Assembly (NCBI GenBank): GCA_029203105.1
Contig: CP119318.1
Span: 3,176,501-3,240,500, forward strand
DNA: 64,000 bases
Direction of reading: 5' to 3'
Source of the DNA: Candidatus Kaistia colombiensis
Lineage (GTDB): Bacteria > Pseudomonadota > Alphaproteobacteria > Rhizobiales > Kaistiaceae
Shown here: positions 52,671 through 61,657 of the stretch, in pieces
Layout: each line of letters begins with the position of its first letter
Position numbering within the stretch: the first letter of the stretch is position 1
Position numbers and translations under genes: made by a program
The notes under the pieces: model-generated
The model's database searches: none
What the model was told of the DNA's origin: nothing
What the model saw: only the letters and a program-made list of their open reading frames with translations

Positions 52671-53495
52671 CTACTCTCCGCAAACGATCACCTGAACCCC
52701 TGCGCGCTCCAGCGCGGCCGCCAGATCCGGCGGTGGTTCGCCATCGGTGACGAGGCACTGGATGTCGTCGAGCGGCGCGATGTTGGCGAAAGCCGTGATG
52801 CCGAACTTGCTTCGATCGGCGACGACGATGGTGCGCGACGCGACGCCGATCATGCCGGCGGTATGCGCCGCCTCGTCGAGCTTGGTCATCGAAATGCCCG
52901 AAGGGGACACACCGGAGCAGCCGATCACCGCCGTATCGGCATGGATGCCGGCAACCGCCGCGAAGCCGATGGCGCCGATCGTCACCTGATAATTCGGCCA
53001 GTACGACCCGCCGAGGATATGGATCGACTGGATGCTGCCCTCCGGCACCACGGCCGGCAGGCGGAGATTGTTGGTGACGATGGTCAAGCTGCGCCGCGAG
53101 CCCAGCGCCGCCGCGAAGAAGCAGATCGTCGAGCCGCCGTTCAGGATCAGCGTCTCGTCGTCGCGAATGAGGGCGGATGCCGCCTGCCCGATCCGCCGCT
53201 TCGCCTCGACATGCTCGTCCATGCGCAGGCCCATGGTCGTATCAACGCGGACGAGTCGATCCTTGGTCACCGCGCCGCCATGGGTTCTGACCAGCAGCCC
53301 GCGCCGCTCCAGCAGGTCGAGATCGCGGCGCACAGTATCGCGGGAAACGTCGAGCAGCGTGACCAGTTCCGCCACCGTCGCCTGGCCCCGGTCCTGCAGA
53401 TAGTGCAGCAACCGGCTGTGCCGCAGCGCCGGCAACGCGCCGCCGCTGGCGTCGGACTCGGTCGAAACGGGCGGGTGGCTGTCGTCGTGGCTCAT
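52671..53495 (-). CDS. DeoR/GlpR family transcriptional regulator
   Basis: A 274-residue repressor. The helix-turn-helix ATVAELVTLLDVSRDTVRRD at about residues 38-57 and the sugar-phosphate-binding domain (LNGGSTICFFAAALGSRRSL, IGCSGVSPSGISMTKLDEA) are typical. ATG 53495 is preferred over an upstream start. It is the last gene of the sugar operon and probably represses the operon through the palindrome at 58838. The sugar phosphate ligand is unknown. Confidence 0.92.
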   Translation of the reverse strand: MSHDDSHPPVSTESDASGGALPALRHSRLLHYLQDRGQATVAELVTLLDVSRDTVRRDLDLLERRGLLVRTHGGAVTKDRLVRVDTTMGLRMDEHVEAKRRIGQAASALIRDDETLILNGGSTICFFAAALGSRRSLTIVTNNLRLPAVVPEGSIQSIHILGGSYWPNYQVTIGAIGFAAVAGIHADTAVIGCSGVSPSGISMTKLDEAAHTAGMIGVASRTIVVADRSKFGITAFANIAPLDDIQCLVTDGEPPPDLAAALERAGVQVIVCGE

Positions 53496-53508
53496 GGTGT
53501 CCCTTGGC

Positions 53509-54459
53509 TCATGGCGCCTCTTGGAGCATGAGGCTGGCGGCGCCGACAAGCCCGGCATTGCGGCCGAGCGCTGCCCCGACCACCGGAACGTCGCGAAACG
53601 GCGACATGGCCCGTTCGCGGATCGTGTGCTCGATCCTCTCCTGCATCATCGGCAGCAGACTGCCGACGCCGCCGCCGAGGATCAGCCGTTCGGGCGAATA
53701 GAGATGCAGCAGGTTGGCCAGGCCAACGCCCAGCCACCGTGCCTCGTCATCGAGCAGTTTCAGCGCCGGGGCATCACCCTGCCGAGCCGCCTCGGCGACA
53801 TGCCTGCCGGTGACCGGGCCGGATCCGGCGAGCCTTTTGAGCTCGGGCGCGCCGCCGGCCGCTGCCAGCTTCGTGGCTTCGCGCGCCAGCGCGGTGCCAG
53901 AGGCGAAGGCCTCCCAGCAACCGATGCCGCCGCAGGAACAGCGCTCCGGCCGGTCGGAAATCGTCATGTGGCCGATCTCGCCGGCAAGGCCACGACGGCC
54001 ATGCAGCAGATGCCCGTCGACGATCACACCGCCGCCGAGCCCAGTCGAGACGGTGATGAACACCATCGACCGCGTGCCCTGCCCGGCGCCGAAGCGCCAT
54101 TCGCCGAGCGCCGCCGCGTTGGCATCGTTCTCGAGCTCGACGGCGACGCCGAGGCGTTCGGCAAGGATGGCGGCGAGCGGAACATTGCGCCAGCCGAGCA
54201 GCGTCGGCGCATCGACGACGATGCCGGCGTCGGGATCGAGCGGGCCGGGCGCACCGACACCAAGGCCGACGATGTCGGCCGCCGGCGTTTCGGCACGAAC
54301 CTGAGCCAGCAGCGCGACCATCTGGGCGATCACGGCATCGGGGCCGCCCTGAGCGTCGGTCGGTATCGCGGCGAAGGCCGCGACCCGGCCGGTCGCCTCG
54401 ACGACGGCCGCGCGCAGTTCCGTCCCGCCGAGATCGATGGCGAGCGCGGCGCGTGTCAT
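53509..54459 (-). CDS. ROK family sugar kinase
   Basis: A 316-residue kinase. The phosphate motif AIDLGGTELRAAVVEATGRV opens the protein, VELENDANAAALGEWRFGAG lies in the middle, and the zinc site is EIGHMTISDRPERCSCGGIG with CWEAFASG. All residues of an active ROK kinase are present; the sequence fits a glucokinase/fructokinase-like or N-acetyl-sugar kinase, not a NagC-type regulator (no HTH). It overlaps the epimerase gene by four bases. Confidence 0.92.
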   Translation of the reverse strand: MTRAALAIDLGGTELRAAVVEATGRVAAFAAIPTDAQGGPDAVIAQMVALLAQVRAETPAADIVGLGVGAPGPLDPDAGIVVDAPTLLGWRNVPLAAILAERLGVAVELENDANAAALGEWRFGAGQGTRSMVFITVSTGLGGGVIVDGHLLHGRRGLAGEIGHMTISDRPERCSCGGIGCWEAFASGTALAREATKLAAAGGAPELKRLAGSGPVTGRHVAEAARQGDAPALKLLDDEARWLGVGLANLLHLYSPERLILGGGVGSLLPMMQERIEHTIRERAMSPFRDVPVVGAALGRNAGLVGAASLMLQEAP

Positions 54460-55187
54460 GCTGCCTCGCCCGGACCGGGGAGTGCGTGCAGCCACGCCAT
54501 GCGACCCGCGAGATCGGGATCGCCGAAAGCGAGCGAGCCGAGCACGACGGTCTCGGCGCTGGCGGCGCGCAGGCGCGGCACCGTGTTCTCGCGGATGCCG
54601 CCATCGGCAGCGAGGCGGACGGCATCCTCGCGGCCGGCTTCCTTCAGCATGGCGCGGACGGCTTCGAGGCGGGGGCAGGCTTCGTTGGAGAGCCCCTGCC
54701 CCTTAACGCCGATCGCCGTGCCGAGCAGCGTGACGAAGGCTAGCTTGCCCAGCCACGGCTTGACCGTCTCGGCCGGGGTTTCGATGCGGAGCACCATGCC
54801 GGCTTCGACGCCGAGTTCGGCGATCAGCGCCAGCGCTTCTTCGGCGACGGCGGCATTCTCGACATGGATCGAGATCAGGTCGGCGCCCGCCTCGGCGAAC
54901 TGGCGGATCTGCGACAGCAGCACATCGTCCGACGTCATCAGATGCACATGCAGCGGCCGCGTGGTCAGGCCGCGAATACGGGCAACGAGATCGGGGAAGA
55001 AGAGCAGCGCCGGGGCGAAATGACCGTCGGCGACGTCGATGTGGTAGAGGTCGACATGCGAATCGATGCGGCCGATGTCGCGCTCCATGTTGCAAAGATC
55101 GGCCGACCACAGCGAGAACTCGCCGAGCAGGCGGTTGCGCGGCAGGGCCTGGAGCCAGCCGGCGGCGGGCTTGTTGGGGGCGGTCAT
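54456..55187 (-). CDS. ribulose-phosphate/allulose-6-phosphate 3-epimerase family enzyme
   Basis: A 243-residue TIM-barrel epimerase. Metal ligands lie in LYHIDVADGHFAPALLFFPD and RPLHVHLMTSDD, and the phosphate-binding loop in RLAADGGIRENTVP. The sequence resembles D-allulose-6-phosphate 3-epimerase (AlsE) as much as ribulose-phosphate 3-epimerase. Beside the ROK kinase it would interconvert a phosphorylated ketose. It overlaps both neighbours by four bases. Confidence 0.88.
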   Translation of the reverse strand: MTAPNKPAAGWLQALPRNRLLGEFSLWSADLCNMERDIGRIDSHVDLYHIDVADGHFAPALLFFPDLVARIRGLTTRPLHVHLMTSDDVLLSQIRQFAEAGADLISIHVENAAVAEEALALIAELGVEAGMVLRIETPAETVKPWLGKLAFVTLLGTAIGVKGQGLSNEACPRLEAVRAMLKEAGREDAVRLAADGGIRENTVPRLRAASAETVVLGSLAFGDPDLAGRMAWLHALPGPGEAA

Positions 55188-56011
55188 GCGGTCTTCTCCC
55201 GGAGAGGTTTTATCGTGCGCAGGAAGCTTTCCAGCTCGCTGCGGAATTCGGTGACATGGCGGGGCTTGTCGGTCGCCTTCGGCGTTATTTCGGCAAGACG
55301 CGCGCCGGGTATGATTTCGGCCAGGCGCTTGGCAAAAGCGAGCGGATGGACGGAATCGATCTCGTGCCCGATCACCAGAGTCGGCAGGTCGAGCGCCCTC
55401 GCCTCCGCCTCGGTGACGCCGGGGCCGTCCAGCGCGATGCCGCCAAGGAGATCGGCCGTGACCGACGGCTCGGGGCGATCAAAGAACTTCAGCAGCGAGG
55501 CGAGATTGTCCGGCGCATCGACGGCAAGTTCCCGCGCCAGCGGCGAGGCGGCGAAGGCGGCCTTGGCCTGTTCCGGCGGATCGCGCCGGAGATGCTCCGC
55601 CACCAGCGCATAGGGGCGCATGTTTTCCGGCGCCGCATCGAACAGCCAGGCCGGACGCGCCAGCACGAGACCGGCGACGCGATCGGGATGGCTATGGGCG
55701 ATGTGCAGCGCGATCGCTGCGCCCATCGAGATGCCGCCCATCACGAAGCGATCGATGCCGTGCGCATCGCAGACAGCGAGAATGTCGGCGGCGAACATGG
55801 CGATCGAGAATGGTCGGACGCTGCCGGGCTGCGATTGTCCCTGCGCGCGGCATTCGACGGTCAGCCGGCGATAGGCGGGGCCATCGGGAAAGTTCTCGAC
55901 GATCTGGCCGTTGTCGCCGCCAAGACCGTGCTGGAACACGACCGGCAGGCCGACCCCGCTGTCGAAGACGCTGAGTTCGGCGTCGTCGCGCCGGAAGGTC
56001 GAACGGGTCAT
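55184..56011 (-). CDS. alpha/beta hydrolase
   Basis: A 275-residue hydrolase. The oxyanion region PVVFQHGLGGDNGQIVENFP, the nucleophile elbow MGGISMGAAIALHIAHSHPD (GxSxG) and a C-terminal His region are visible. It resembles 3-oxoadipate enol-lactonase-type enzymes. In this operon it may open a sugar lactone made by the Gfo/Idh dehydrogenase; that is inference from context. Confidence 0.85.
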   Translation of the reverse strand: MTRSTFRRDDAELSVFDSGVGLPVVFQHGLGGDNGQIVENFPDGPAYRRLTVECRAQGQSQPGSVRPFSIAMFAADILAVCDAHGIDRFVMGGISMGAAIALHIAHSHPDRVAGLVLARPAWLFDAAPENMRPYALVAEHLRRDPPEQAKAAFAASPLARELAVDAPDNLASLLKFFDRPEPSVTADLLGGIALDGPGVTEAEARALDLPTLVIGHEIDSVHPLAFAKRLAEIIPGARLAEITPKATDKPRHVTEFRSELESFLRTIKPLREKTA

Positions 56012-56832
56012 GGCCGCAGCAGGCCCGAAAGATAGCGCGCCACGCCGGGCGCCTCGGCGGCCGAAAGCCCGTGCGTCACGACGGAACCGTCAAAGCCGAC
56101 CGCTTCGAGCCGCGCCAGAAGATCTGGGAAATCGACCACGCCGGTCCCGGCCGTGGCAAAGCTGCCGTCGGGATTGCGATCCTTGGCATGAGCCATGGCG
56201 ATACGCCCAGCGAGCAACTCCACCGCCTCGGCGACGACGGTCCGCGCGGTGTCGCGATCGGCGACTTCGAAAAGATTGGCCGGGTCGAGCACGAAGCGGA
56301 TTCGCGCCGAGCCAATCGCCTCGACCAGTCGCCTTCCGTCATCGGCCGAGGTCACGACATTCGCCTGCTCCGGCTCGATGCCGAGATCGACGCCGGCGGC
56401 CTCGGCCAGCCCCACCGCCTTGGCCATCTCGGTCAGGAGGTCGGCCCAGGCCTCCGGGGTCGGATTGTCGGGATGGTGCGCCCACTGGTCGTCGGGGTCG
56501 CGCGTGCCGGTGCAGAGCGTCACCAGTGGGATGCCGAGCTGACGCGCCGCATCGAGCATGACGCCCAGCCGGCGCATCCCCGCCTCGCGGACCGCGATGT
56601 CGGGATGGATCATGTTGTAGGTGCCGGAGAGCGCGACCAGCTCTACGCCGGTCCGGGCGACGGCATCGCGGATCGATGCGATCGTGTCGGCAGGGATTAC
56701 ATCCGGCATGGCCGGCAATCCGGCGCAGGCCATGTTGAACTGCGCGGCGTCATAACCGGCAGCCTTGACGGCGGCCAGCACGGTTAACGGGTCGTTACCA
56801 GAAAATGTCTTCGCGAAGATGCCGAGGCGCAT
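56008..56832 (-). CDS. sugar phosphate isomerase/epimerase (IolE-like)
   Basis: A 274-residue xylose-isomerase-like TIM barrel. The metal ligands are in LVALSGTYNMIHPDIAVREA, LGIEPEQANVVTSADDGRRL and MAHAKDRNPDGSF. It overlaps the hydrolase gene by four bases and the dehydrogenase gene by one. Related proteins isomerise or epimerise keto sugars such as inosose. The substrate is unknown. Confidence 0.88.
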   Translation of the reverse strand: MRLGIFAKTFSGNDPLTVLAAVKAAGYDAAQFNMACAGLPAMPDVIPADTIASIRDAVARTGVELVALSGTYNMIHPDIAVREAGMRRLGVMLDAARQLGIPLVTLCTGTRDPDDQWAHHPDNPTPEAWADLLTEMAKAVGLAEAAGVDLGIEPEQANVVTSADDGRRLVEAIGSARIRFVLDPANLFEVADRDTARTVVAEAVELLAGRIAMAHAKDRNPDGSFATAGTGVVDFPDLLARLEAVGFDGSVVTHGLSAAEAPGVARYLSGLLRP

Positions 56833-57908
56833 CAGACCACCCCCTGCATGTCGGCGACGCGGACTGCCCTGCCGGTGCGGGCCGACTCGGCGATCGCCGC
56901 CATGGCGCGGACGGAGGCGAGGCCGTCATCGATGTTGGCGCCGCGCTGCGGCACGCCGTTCAGGATAGTGTCGGCAAAGCCTTCGAGCTGGCGGCGGAAG
57001 AAGTGGCCGTCTGCGCCCAGCGGCCGATGATAGGTCGCGTCCTTCTCCGAGAAAATCTCGACATCGCTCGATTTGAAGTACCAGGGATTGTAGGTCTTGG
57101 CGACGATGCTGCCGTTTTCGCCATAGAGCTGGAAGCCCTCGAACCAGTCCATGCGGACCGCGACCGTCAGGTCGAGATGGCCGAGCGCGCCATTGGCGAA
57201 GCTGGTCTCGACGAACCAGCTATAAGCACCGAAACGCTCCAGCAGCCGCGCCCGGACCTCGGTGATCTCACCGCACAAAAAGCGTGCGGTATCCACCAGA
57301 TGGCTGCCATGCGCCAGCATGAAGTAGCGCTTGAGATCGGCCTTGGGATTCTCGCTCGGCTTCTTCGCCATCTTGCTGGTGATCGGCAGTGGCTGGACGG
57401 CATCGGTCATCGTGTAGCGATGCGTGCTGTCGCAGTACCAGGCTTTCAGGGACAACAGCTGGCCCATTTCGGTCTGGATGAATTTTTCCGCCGCCTCCAG
57501 TCCTGGATCGAAGCGCTTCATGTGGCCGACCTGCAGCGTCAGCCCGGTCCGGTCGACGACCTTCTTCAGCGCCTCGACTTCCTCGACATTGACGCCGAGC
57601 GGCTTCTCGCAAAGCACAGGCTTCCCGGCTTCGAGCGCCCGGATCGCCATCGGCACGTGGAAGCTGTCGGAAATCGCGACGACGACAGCCTCGACCTCGG
57701 CATCGGCCAGCATGGCATCATAGTCGGCATAAGCCCTGGTCGGTTCATAGGTCGCCGCCATCCGCGCCAGCAGGTCGGGCGCGGCGTCGCAGATCGCGTA
57801 GAGATCGGCGTTGCGGGCCTTCACGGCGGATTCGAGATGGGCGAACTGGGCGATCGGGCCGCAACCGAGCACGCCAACCCGCAGCCTGCGCGCTTCCTTC
57901 TTCAGCAT
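56832..57908 (-). CDS. Gfo/Idh/MocA family oxidoreductase
   Basis: A 358-residue NAD(P)-dependent sugar dehydrogenase. Rossmann motif RVGVLGCGPIAQFAHLESAV, conserved EKPLGVNVEEVEALKKVVDR (the EKP lysine) and the C-terminal domain HMKRFDPGLEAAEKFIQTEM. Such enzymes oxidise sugars or cyclitols, often to 3-keto forms. It lies between two IolE-like isomerases in the same transcript. Confidence 0.9.
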   Translation of the reverse strand: MLKKEARRLRVGVLGCGPIAQFAHLESAVKARNADLYAICDAAPDLLARMAATYEPTRAYADYDAMLADAEVEAVVVAISDSFHVPMAIRALEAGKPVLCEKPLGVNVEEVEALKKVVDRTGLTLQVGHMKRFDPGLEAAEKFIQTEMGQLLSLKAWYCDSTHRYTMTDAVQPLPITSKMAKKPSENPKADLKRYFMLAHGSHLVDTARFLCGEITEVRARLLERFGAYSWFVETSFANGALGHLDLTVAVRMDWFEGFQLYGENGSIVAKTYNPWYFKSSDVEIFSEKDATYHRPLGADGHFFRRQLEGFADTILNGVPQRGANIDDGLASVRAMAAIAESARTGRAVRVADMQGVV

Positions 57909-57926
57909 GGGATGTCCTTGTCGTTA

Positions 57927-58736
57927 TCAGGCGAGGAGCTGTCGCATCGTCTCGCGGTTGGTGCGGACGGCCTTGGCCGGGTCTGCGGCGGCGATGTCCG
58001 ATTCTTCTTCGAGCACGAGCCAGCCGTTGAAGTTCGGGCTCGCGGCGACGATGTCGACGACCGCGCGCGTGTCGCAGATGCCGGAGCCCAGCATCTGCCA
58101 GTCGCCGGTCGCGTCGACATCCTTCAGGTGCAGGTAGCGGATGCGGTCGCGATAGATGGCGAGCGTGTCGAGAATATCCATGCCGCCGCGCAGGATATGG
58201 CCGGTATCCGGCACCCAGCCGAGCAGCAGCGGGTCGGTCAGGGCAAACAGCCGGTTATAGTCGGCGCGACTGAACAGCAGCGTGTTGTGGTGCGAGCTCG
58301 GATGCACCGCGACGGGCACGCCGGCTTTCTGGCCCAGTTCTCCGGCTGCATTATAAAGATCCGCTGCGGCCGCGAACTTCCCGTCGAGGTCGCCTGGCGA
58401 CACGATGGTGGCGCTACCGAGCGACAGCACCGCGCCGGGAAAGGCTGCCACGAAATCAAGCGTTCGATTGATCATGGCGAGATCGCTCGCCAGTCGGCCT
58501 GGCTCCGTGTAGCCGCTGTCGCTGGCGCAGGCGAACGCGACCAGCTCCAGTCCCCTCGACGCCAGCGCCTGGCCGAAGGCCTCCGGCTGGCCGGCATAGG
58601 AACCGATCATCGTGTCGGTGATCTCGATGCCGGAATAGCCGCCGGCCGCGATCGCATCGAGCAGATCGTCCGGCCCGCCGGCCCAGCAGTCGCCCAGCAT
58701 TTCCCACGTATAGGTCTGGCAGCCGATCTGCAGCAT
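57927..58736 (-). CDS. sugar phosphate isomerase/epimerase (IolE-like), second copy
   Basis: A 269-residue TIM barrel with IEITDTMIGSYAGQPEAFGQ, VAVHPSSHHNTLLFSRADYN and IRYLHLKDVDATGDWQMLGS. Similarity to the other IolE-like protein is only moderate, so it likely acts on another intermediate. ATG 58736 is used; it is the first gene of the operon and faces the divergent promoter region. Confidence 0.88.
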   Translation of the reverse strand: MLQIGCQTYTWEMLGDCWAGGPDDLLDAIAAGGYSGIEITDTMIGSYAGQPEAFGQALASRGLELVAFACASDSGYTEPGRLASDLAMINRTLDFVAAFPGAVLSLGSATIVSPGDLDGKFAAAADLYNAAGELGQKAGVPVAVHPSSHHNTLLFSRADYNRLFALTDPLLLGWVPDTGHILRGGMDILDTLAIYRDRIRYLHLKDVDATGDWQMLGSGICDTRAVVDIVAASPNFNGWLVLEEESDIAAADPAKAVRTNRETMRQLLA

Positions 58737-58837
58737 GATGGGCGGGTTCCGGGTGGCGGACCGCCGGCGGAGCGGCGTCGGCGCGTTTCGTTGCAATCAT
58801 GCTTGCTGTTTTATGCGCAGTGGTCAAGCATGATGAT

Positions 58838-58857
58838 GCATCAATGTGCATTGATGC
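58838..58857. promoter_or_regulatory. 20-bp operator-like palindrome in a divergent promoter
   Basis: GCATCAATG-TG-CATTGATGC is a perfect inverted repeat (nine-base arms, two-base centre) in the 178-base region between the two divergent Gfo/Idh-containing transcripts. Partial matches extend the arms by two bases. It is the best candidate for the DeoR-family regulator encoded at the end of the minus-strand operon. Confidence 0.6.
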
Positions 58858-58914
58858 GCATAGCGCGGGTTCGGGGCGGACTCGCGCATCGGCGAAGGCC
58901 GAGGGGAGACGGGC

Positions 58915-60051
58915 ATGAAGCGACTGGGAATCGGCGTGATCGGCTGCGGCAACATCGCCAGCACCTATCTGCGCAACGCGGCGCTGTTTCCGGGCGTCGA
59001 GCTGCGCGCCTGCGCCGACATGCAGCCGGAGGCGGCGCAACGACGCGCGAGCGAATATGGCCTGCGCGCCCTAGGTGTCGATGCGCTGCTCGCGGCGGAG
59101 GATGTCGACCTCGTGCTCAACCTGACAGTTCCGAACGCGCATTTCGACGTCTCGATGGCGGCGCTTTCCGCCGGCAAGCACGTCTTCACCGAAAAGCCCC
59201 TCGCCGCCACGGCCGCCAAGGGCCGGCGCCTCGTCGCAGAAGCGAAGCAGCGGAACCTCGCCATCGGCTCGGCGCCGGACACGTTCCTTGGCGCGGCCGG
59301 GCGGCTGGCGCGGCGGCTGATGGACGATGGCGCCATTGGCCGGGTCGTCGCCGGCACCGCCTTCATGATGGGGCGCGGCATGGAGCACTGGCATCCGAGC
59401 CCGCAATTCTACTACCAGCCGGGCGGCGGTCCCGTCCTCGACATGGGCCCCTATTACGTCACCATGCTGGTCAACCTGCTCGGCCCGGCCAAGCGGGTCA
59501 TGGCATTGAGTACGATCGGACAGGCGGAGCGGTTGATCACGGCGCCGGGGCCGAACAGCGGCACCCCCTTCCCGGTCGGCACGCCAACGACGATCATGGC
59601 GCTGATCGAGTTCGCCTCTGGCGCCTGCGTGACCCTCGGCATGAGCTGGGATGTGTTCCGGCACAGCAATCACCCGATCGAACTGCACGGCACCGAGGGC
59701 TCGTTGCGCCTGCCGGATCCCGATACGTTCGGCGACACGGTTGGCCTGAGCCGACGAGGAGATCCCTGGCAGGAACTGCCCACGGCGGAAACGCTGCATG
59801 GCCGCGCTAACTGGCCCTATGACGCGCCAGACCGCGCCAACTACCGCATGCTCGGCGTCGCCGACCTCGCCCGCTCCCTGCGCGACGGGACGCCGGTGCG
59901 CGCGTCAGGCGAACTGGCACTACATGTGCTGGAGATCCTCGAAGGAATTCTCTCGGCCGGCGTTTCGGGATCGGCGGTCACGCTGCCCGAAAGCGGGGTG
60001 TGCCCGACCAGCCTGTCCGAAGCGGAGGCGGCGGCGCTGCAGAACGCCTGA
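58915..60051 (+). CDS. Gfo/Idh/MocA family oxidoreductase
   Basis: A 378-residue dehydrogenase: LGIGVIGCGNIASTYLRNAA at the N-terminus, VFTEKPLAATAAKGRRLVAE (EKP), and a C-terminal domain with GGGPVLDMGPYYVTMLVNLL. It resembles the YisS/AfrA-type sugar oxidoreductases. It is transcribed away from the sugar operon and so shares its regulator. Confidence 0.9.
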   Translation: MKRLGIGVIGCGNIASTYLRNAALFPGVELRACADMQPEAAQRRASEYGLRALGVDALLAAEDVDLVLNLTVPNAHFDVSMAALSAGKHVFTEKPLAATAAKGRRLVAEAKQRNLAIGSAPDTFLGAAGRLARRLMDDGAIGRVVAGTAFMMGRGMEHWHPSPQFYYQPGGGPVLDMGPYYVTMLVNLLGPAKRVMALSTIGQAERLITAPGPNSGTPFPVGTPTTIMALIEFASGACVTLGMSWDVFRHSNHPIELHGTEGSLRLPDPDTFGDTVGLSRRGDPWQELPTAETLHGRANWPYDAPDRANYRMLGVADLARSLRDGTPVRASGELALHVLEILEGILSAGVSGSAVTLPESGVCPTSLSEAEAAALQNA

Positions 60052-60167
60052 CCTGCGCGCGCTCCGTGCATCCGGCGTTAGCCATTCCATCAAAGCGCGA
60101 TGCAAAGCGGCGGATGGCGTTCTATATTCGTTCTGACCGCTTTATTCGGCTTCGGCGACAGGAGACC

Positions 60168-60509
60168 ATGATGAGACGCATTTCCCTGGCAGCGCTTGCA
60201 CTCGTTGCCGGCGTGACGGCAGCCAGCGCGCAGACGGAGAGCATCGAGCCCGTCAATCCCAGCCAGTTCCGCAACCTCTCCTGCGACCAGATCGCCGCCC
60301 GCATCCAGGCGCTGAATATCCCGATCTCCAGCAACAACAACAGCTGGGACGAGCTTCGTCGCAACCCGACGCTGCAATTCATCCTTCTCGGCATCCGGAC
60401 GCCGAACCCTACCTATGACGAGTTCATGGCGCATGCTCGCGGCGAACGGATCGCCCTGATCGAAGTCGCCGTCGCCAAGAACTGCGCCGCCCAGCGCGGC
60501 ATCCAGTAG
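60168..60509 (+). CDS. small secreted protein of unknown function
   Basis: A 113-residue protein with a signal peptide (RRISLAALALVAGVTAASAQ, cleavage after ASAQ near 22). The mature part has LSCDQIAARIQALNIPISSN and a single further Cys near the C-terminus (AVAKNCAAQRG). Ribosome-binding site AGGAG precedes ATG 60168. No family was recognised. Confidence 0.75.
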   Translation: MMRRISLAALALVAGVTAASAQTESIEPVNPSQFRNLSCDQIAARIQALNIPISSNNNSWDELRRNPTLQFILLGIRTPNPTYDEFMAHARGERIALIEVAVAKNCAAQRGIQ

Positions 60510-60540
60510 CGCGGCGCGCGAGTTCCTGTTCGAAATGCGC

Positions 60541-60567
60541 AAGGCGGCGGGTCCATCCCGTCGCCTT
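60541..60567 (+). terminator. intrinsic terminator
   Basis: AAGGCGGCGGG (60541-60551) pairs with CCCGTCGCCTT (60557-60567) with one G-T wobble and is followed by TTCCGTT. It lies 32 bases past the stop of the small secreted protein gene. Confidence 0.75.
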
Positions 60568-60633
60568 TTCCGTTAACGGGATCGTCGCTTCCCGCCCATA
60601 GTCTTGCTCGCAGTCAAAACGGGGATGGGATCA

Positions 60634-61656
60634 ATGTCGGGGCGCGGCCGGATCGATTGGGTCGACTATGCCAAGGGATTCTGCATCATCATGGTGGTGA
60701 TGATGCACTCGACGCTCGGCGTCGAGAAAGCCGCCGGGGCGGAGAGTTGGCTTGGATATGTCGTCGCCTTCGCACGGCCATTCCGGATGCCGGACTTCTT
60801 CCTGATCTCGGGCCTGTTCCTCGCCCGCGTCATCGACCGCGACTGGCGTACCTACACCGACCGCAAGATCGTCCATTTCGCCTATTTCTACGTGCTGTGG
60901 CTGGTCATCCAGTTCGCGTTCAAAGCACCGGGCATGGCCGCCGAAGACGGCGTCGCGGGCGCGCTCGGACAATTCCTTCTCGCCTTGATCGAGCCGTTCG
61001 GCACGCTCTGGTTCATCTATCTGCTGCCGATCTTCTTCGCCGTGACCAAGCTTCTGCGTGGCGTGCCGTCCTGGATTGTGCTCATCGCGGCGGCGGCCCT
61101 CGAAATCGCGCCAATCCACACCGGCTGGACCATCCCGGACGAGTTCGCCTCACGCTTCGTCTATTTCTATGCCGGCTATGTTTTTGCGCCGCAGGTGTTC
61201 CGTCTGGCGACTGCCGTGATCGCTCGGCCGGTGCTGGCGGCCCTCGGTCTTCTGGCCTGGGGTTTGATCAACGGCCTCGCCGTGTTCGGCGGCATCTCCG
61301 AAATGCCGTTCGTCGGACTGGGCCTCGGCATTCTCGGCGCCTGCGCCGTCGTCGCCTTCTCGGCGCTGCTGTCGAGGGCGGACCTGATGGCGCCGCTTCG
61401 CTATTGCGGCGAGCATTCGATCGTCATCTATCTCGCCTTCTTCCTGCCCATGGCGGCGACGCGCGTGCTGCTGCTGCGCACCGGCATCATCGCCGATCTC
61501 GGCACTGTGTCGCTCATCGTAACGGCGGTCGGCGTGGTCGTGCCGCTGCTGCTCTATTGGGCCGTCCGCGGCACGCGCTTGCGCTTCCTGTTCGAGCGGC
61601 CCACCTGGGCGCGCATCGACCGGGTGAAGACGCCGGAATATGTTCCGGCCGAATAA
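60634..61656 (+). CDS. acyltransferase family 3 membrane protein
   Basis: A 340-residue polytopic membrane protein. RIDWVDYAKGFCIIMVVMMH at the N-terminus and PDFFLISGLFLARVIDRDWR are typical of the NodX/OpgC/Acyl_transf_3 group. ATG 60634 is preferred, with ATG 60625 possible. Such enzymes acetylate or succinylate surface polysaccharides or glucans; the target is unknown. Confidence 0.88.
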   Translation: MSGRGRIDWVDYAKGFCIIMVVMMHSTLGVEKAAGAESWLGYVVAFARPFRMPDFFLISGLFLARVIDRDWRTYTDRKIVHFAYFYVLWLVIQFAFKAPGMAAEDGVAGALGQFLLALIEPFGTLWFIYLLPIFFAVTKLLRGVPSWIVLIAAAALEIAPIHTGWTIPDEFASRFVYFYAGYVFAPQVFRLATAVIARPVLAALGLLAWGLINGLAVFGGISEMPFVGLGLGILGACAVVAFSALLSRADLMAPLRYCGEHSIVIYLAFFLPMAATRVLLLRTGIIADLGTVSLIVTAVGVVVPLLLYWAVRGTRLRFLFERPTWARIDRVKTPEYVPAE

Positions 61657-61657
61657 G

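Noticed and set aside
56805..59810. Plus-strand open frame of 1001 codons
   Set aside because: Runs antisense through two sugar genes and then out of frame through the Gfo/Idh gene at 58915; composition is that of a shadow frame.
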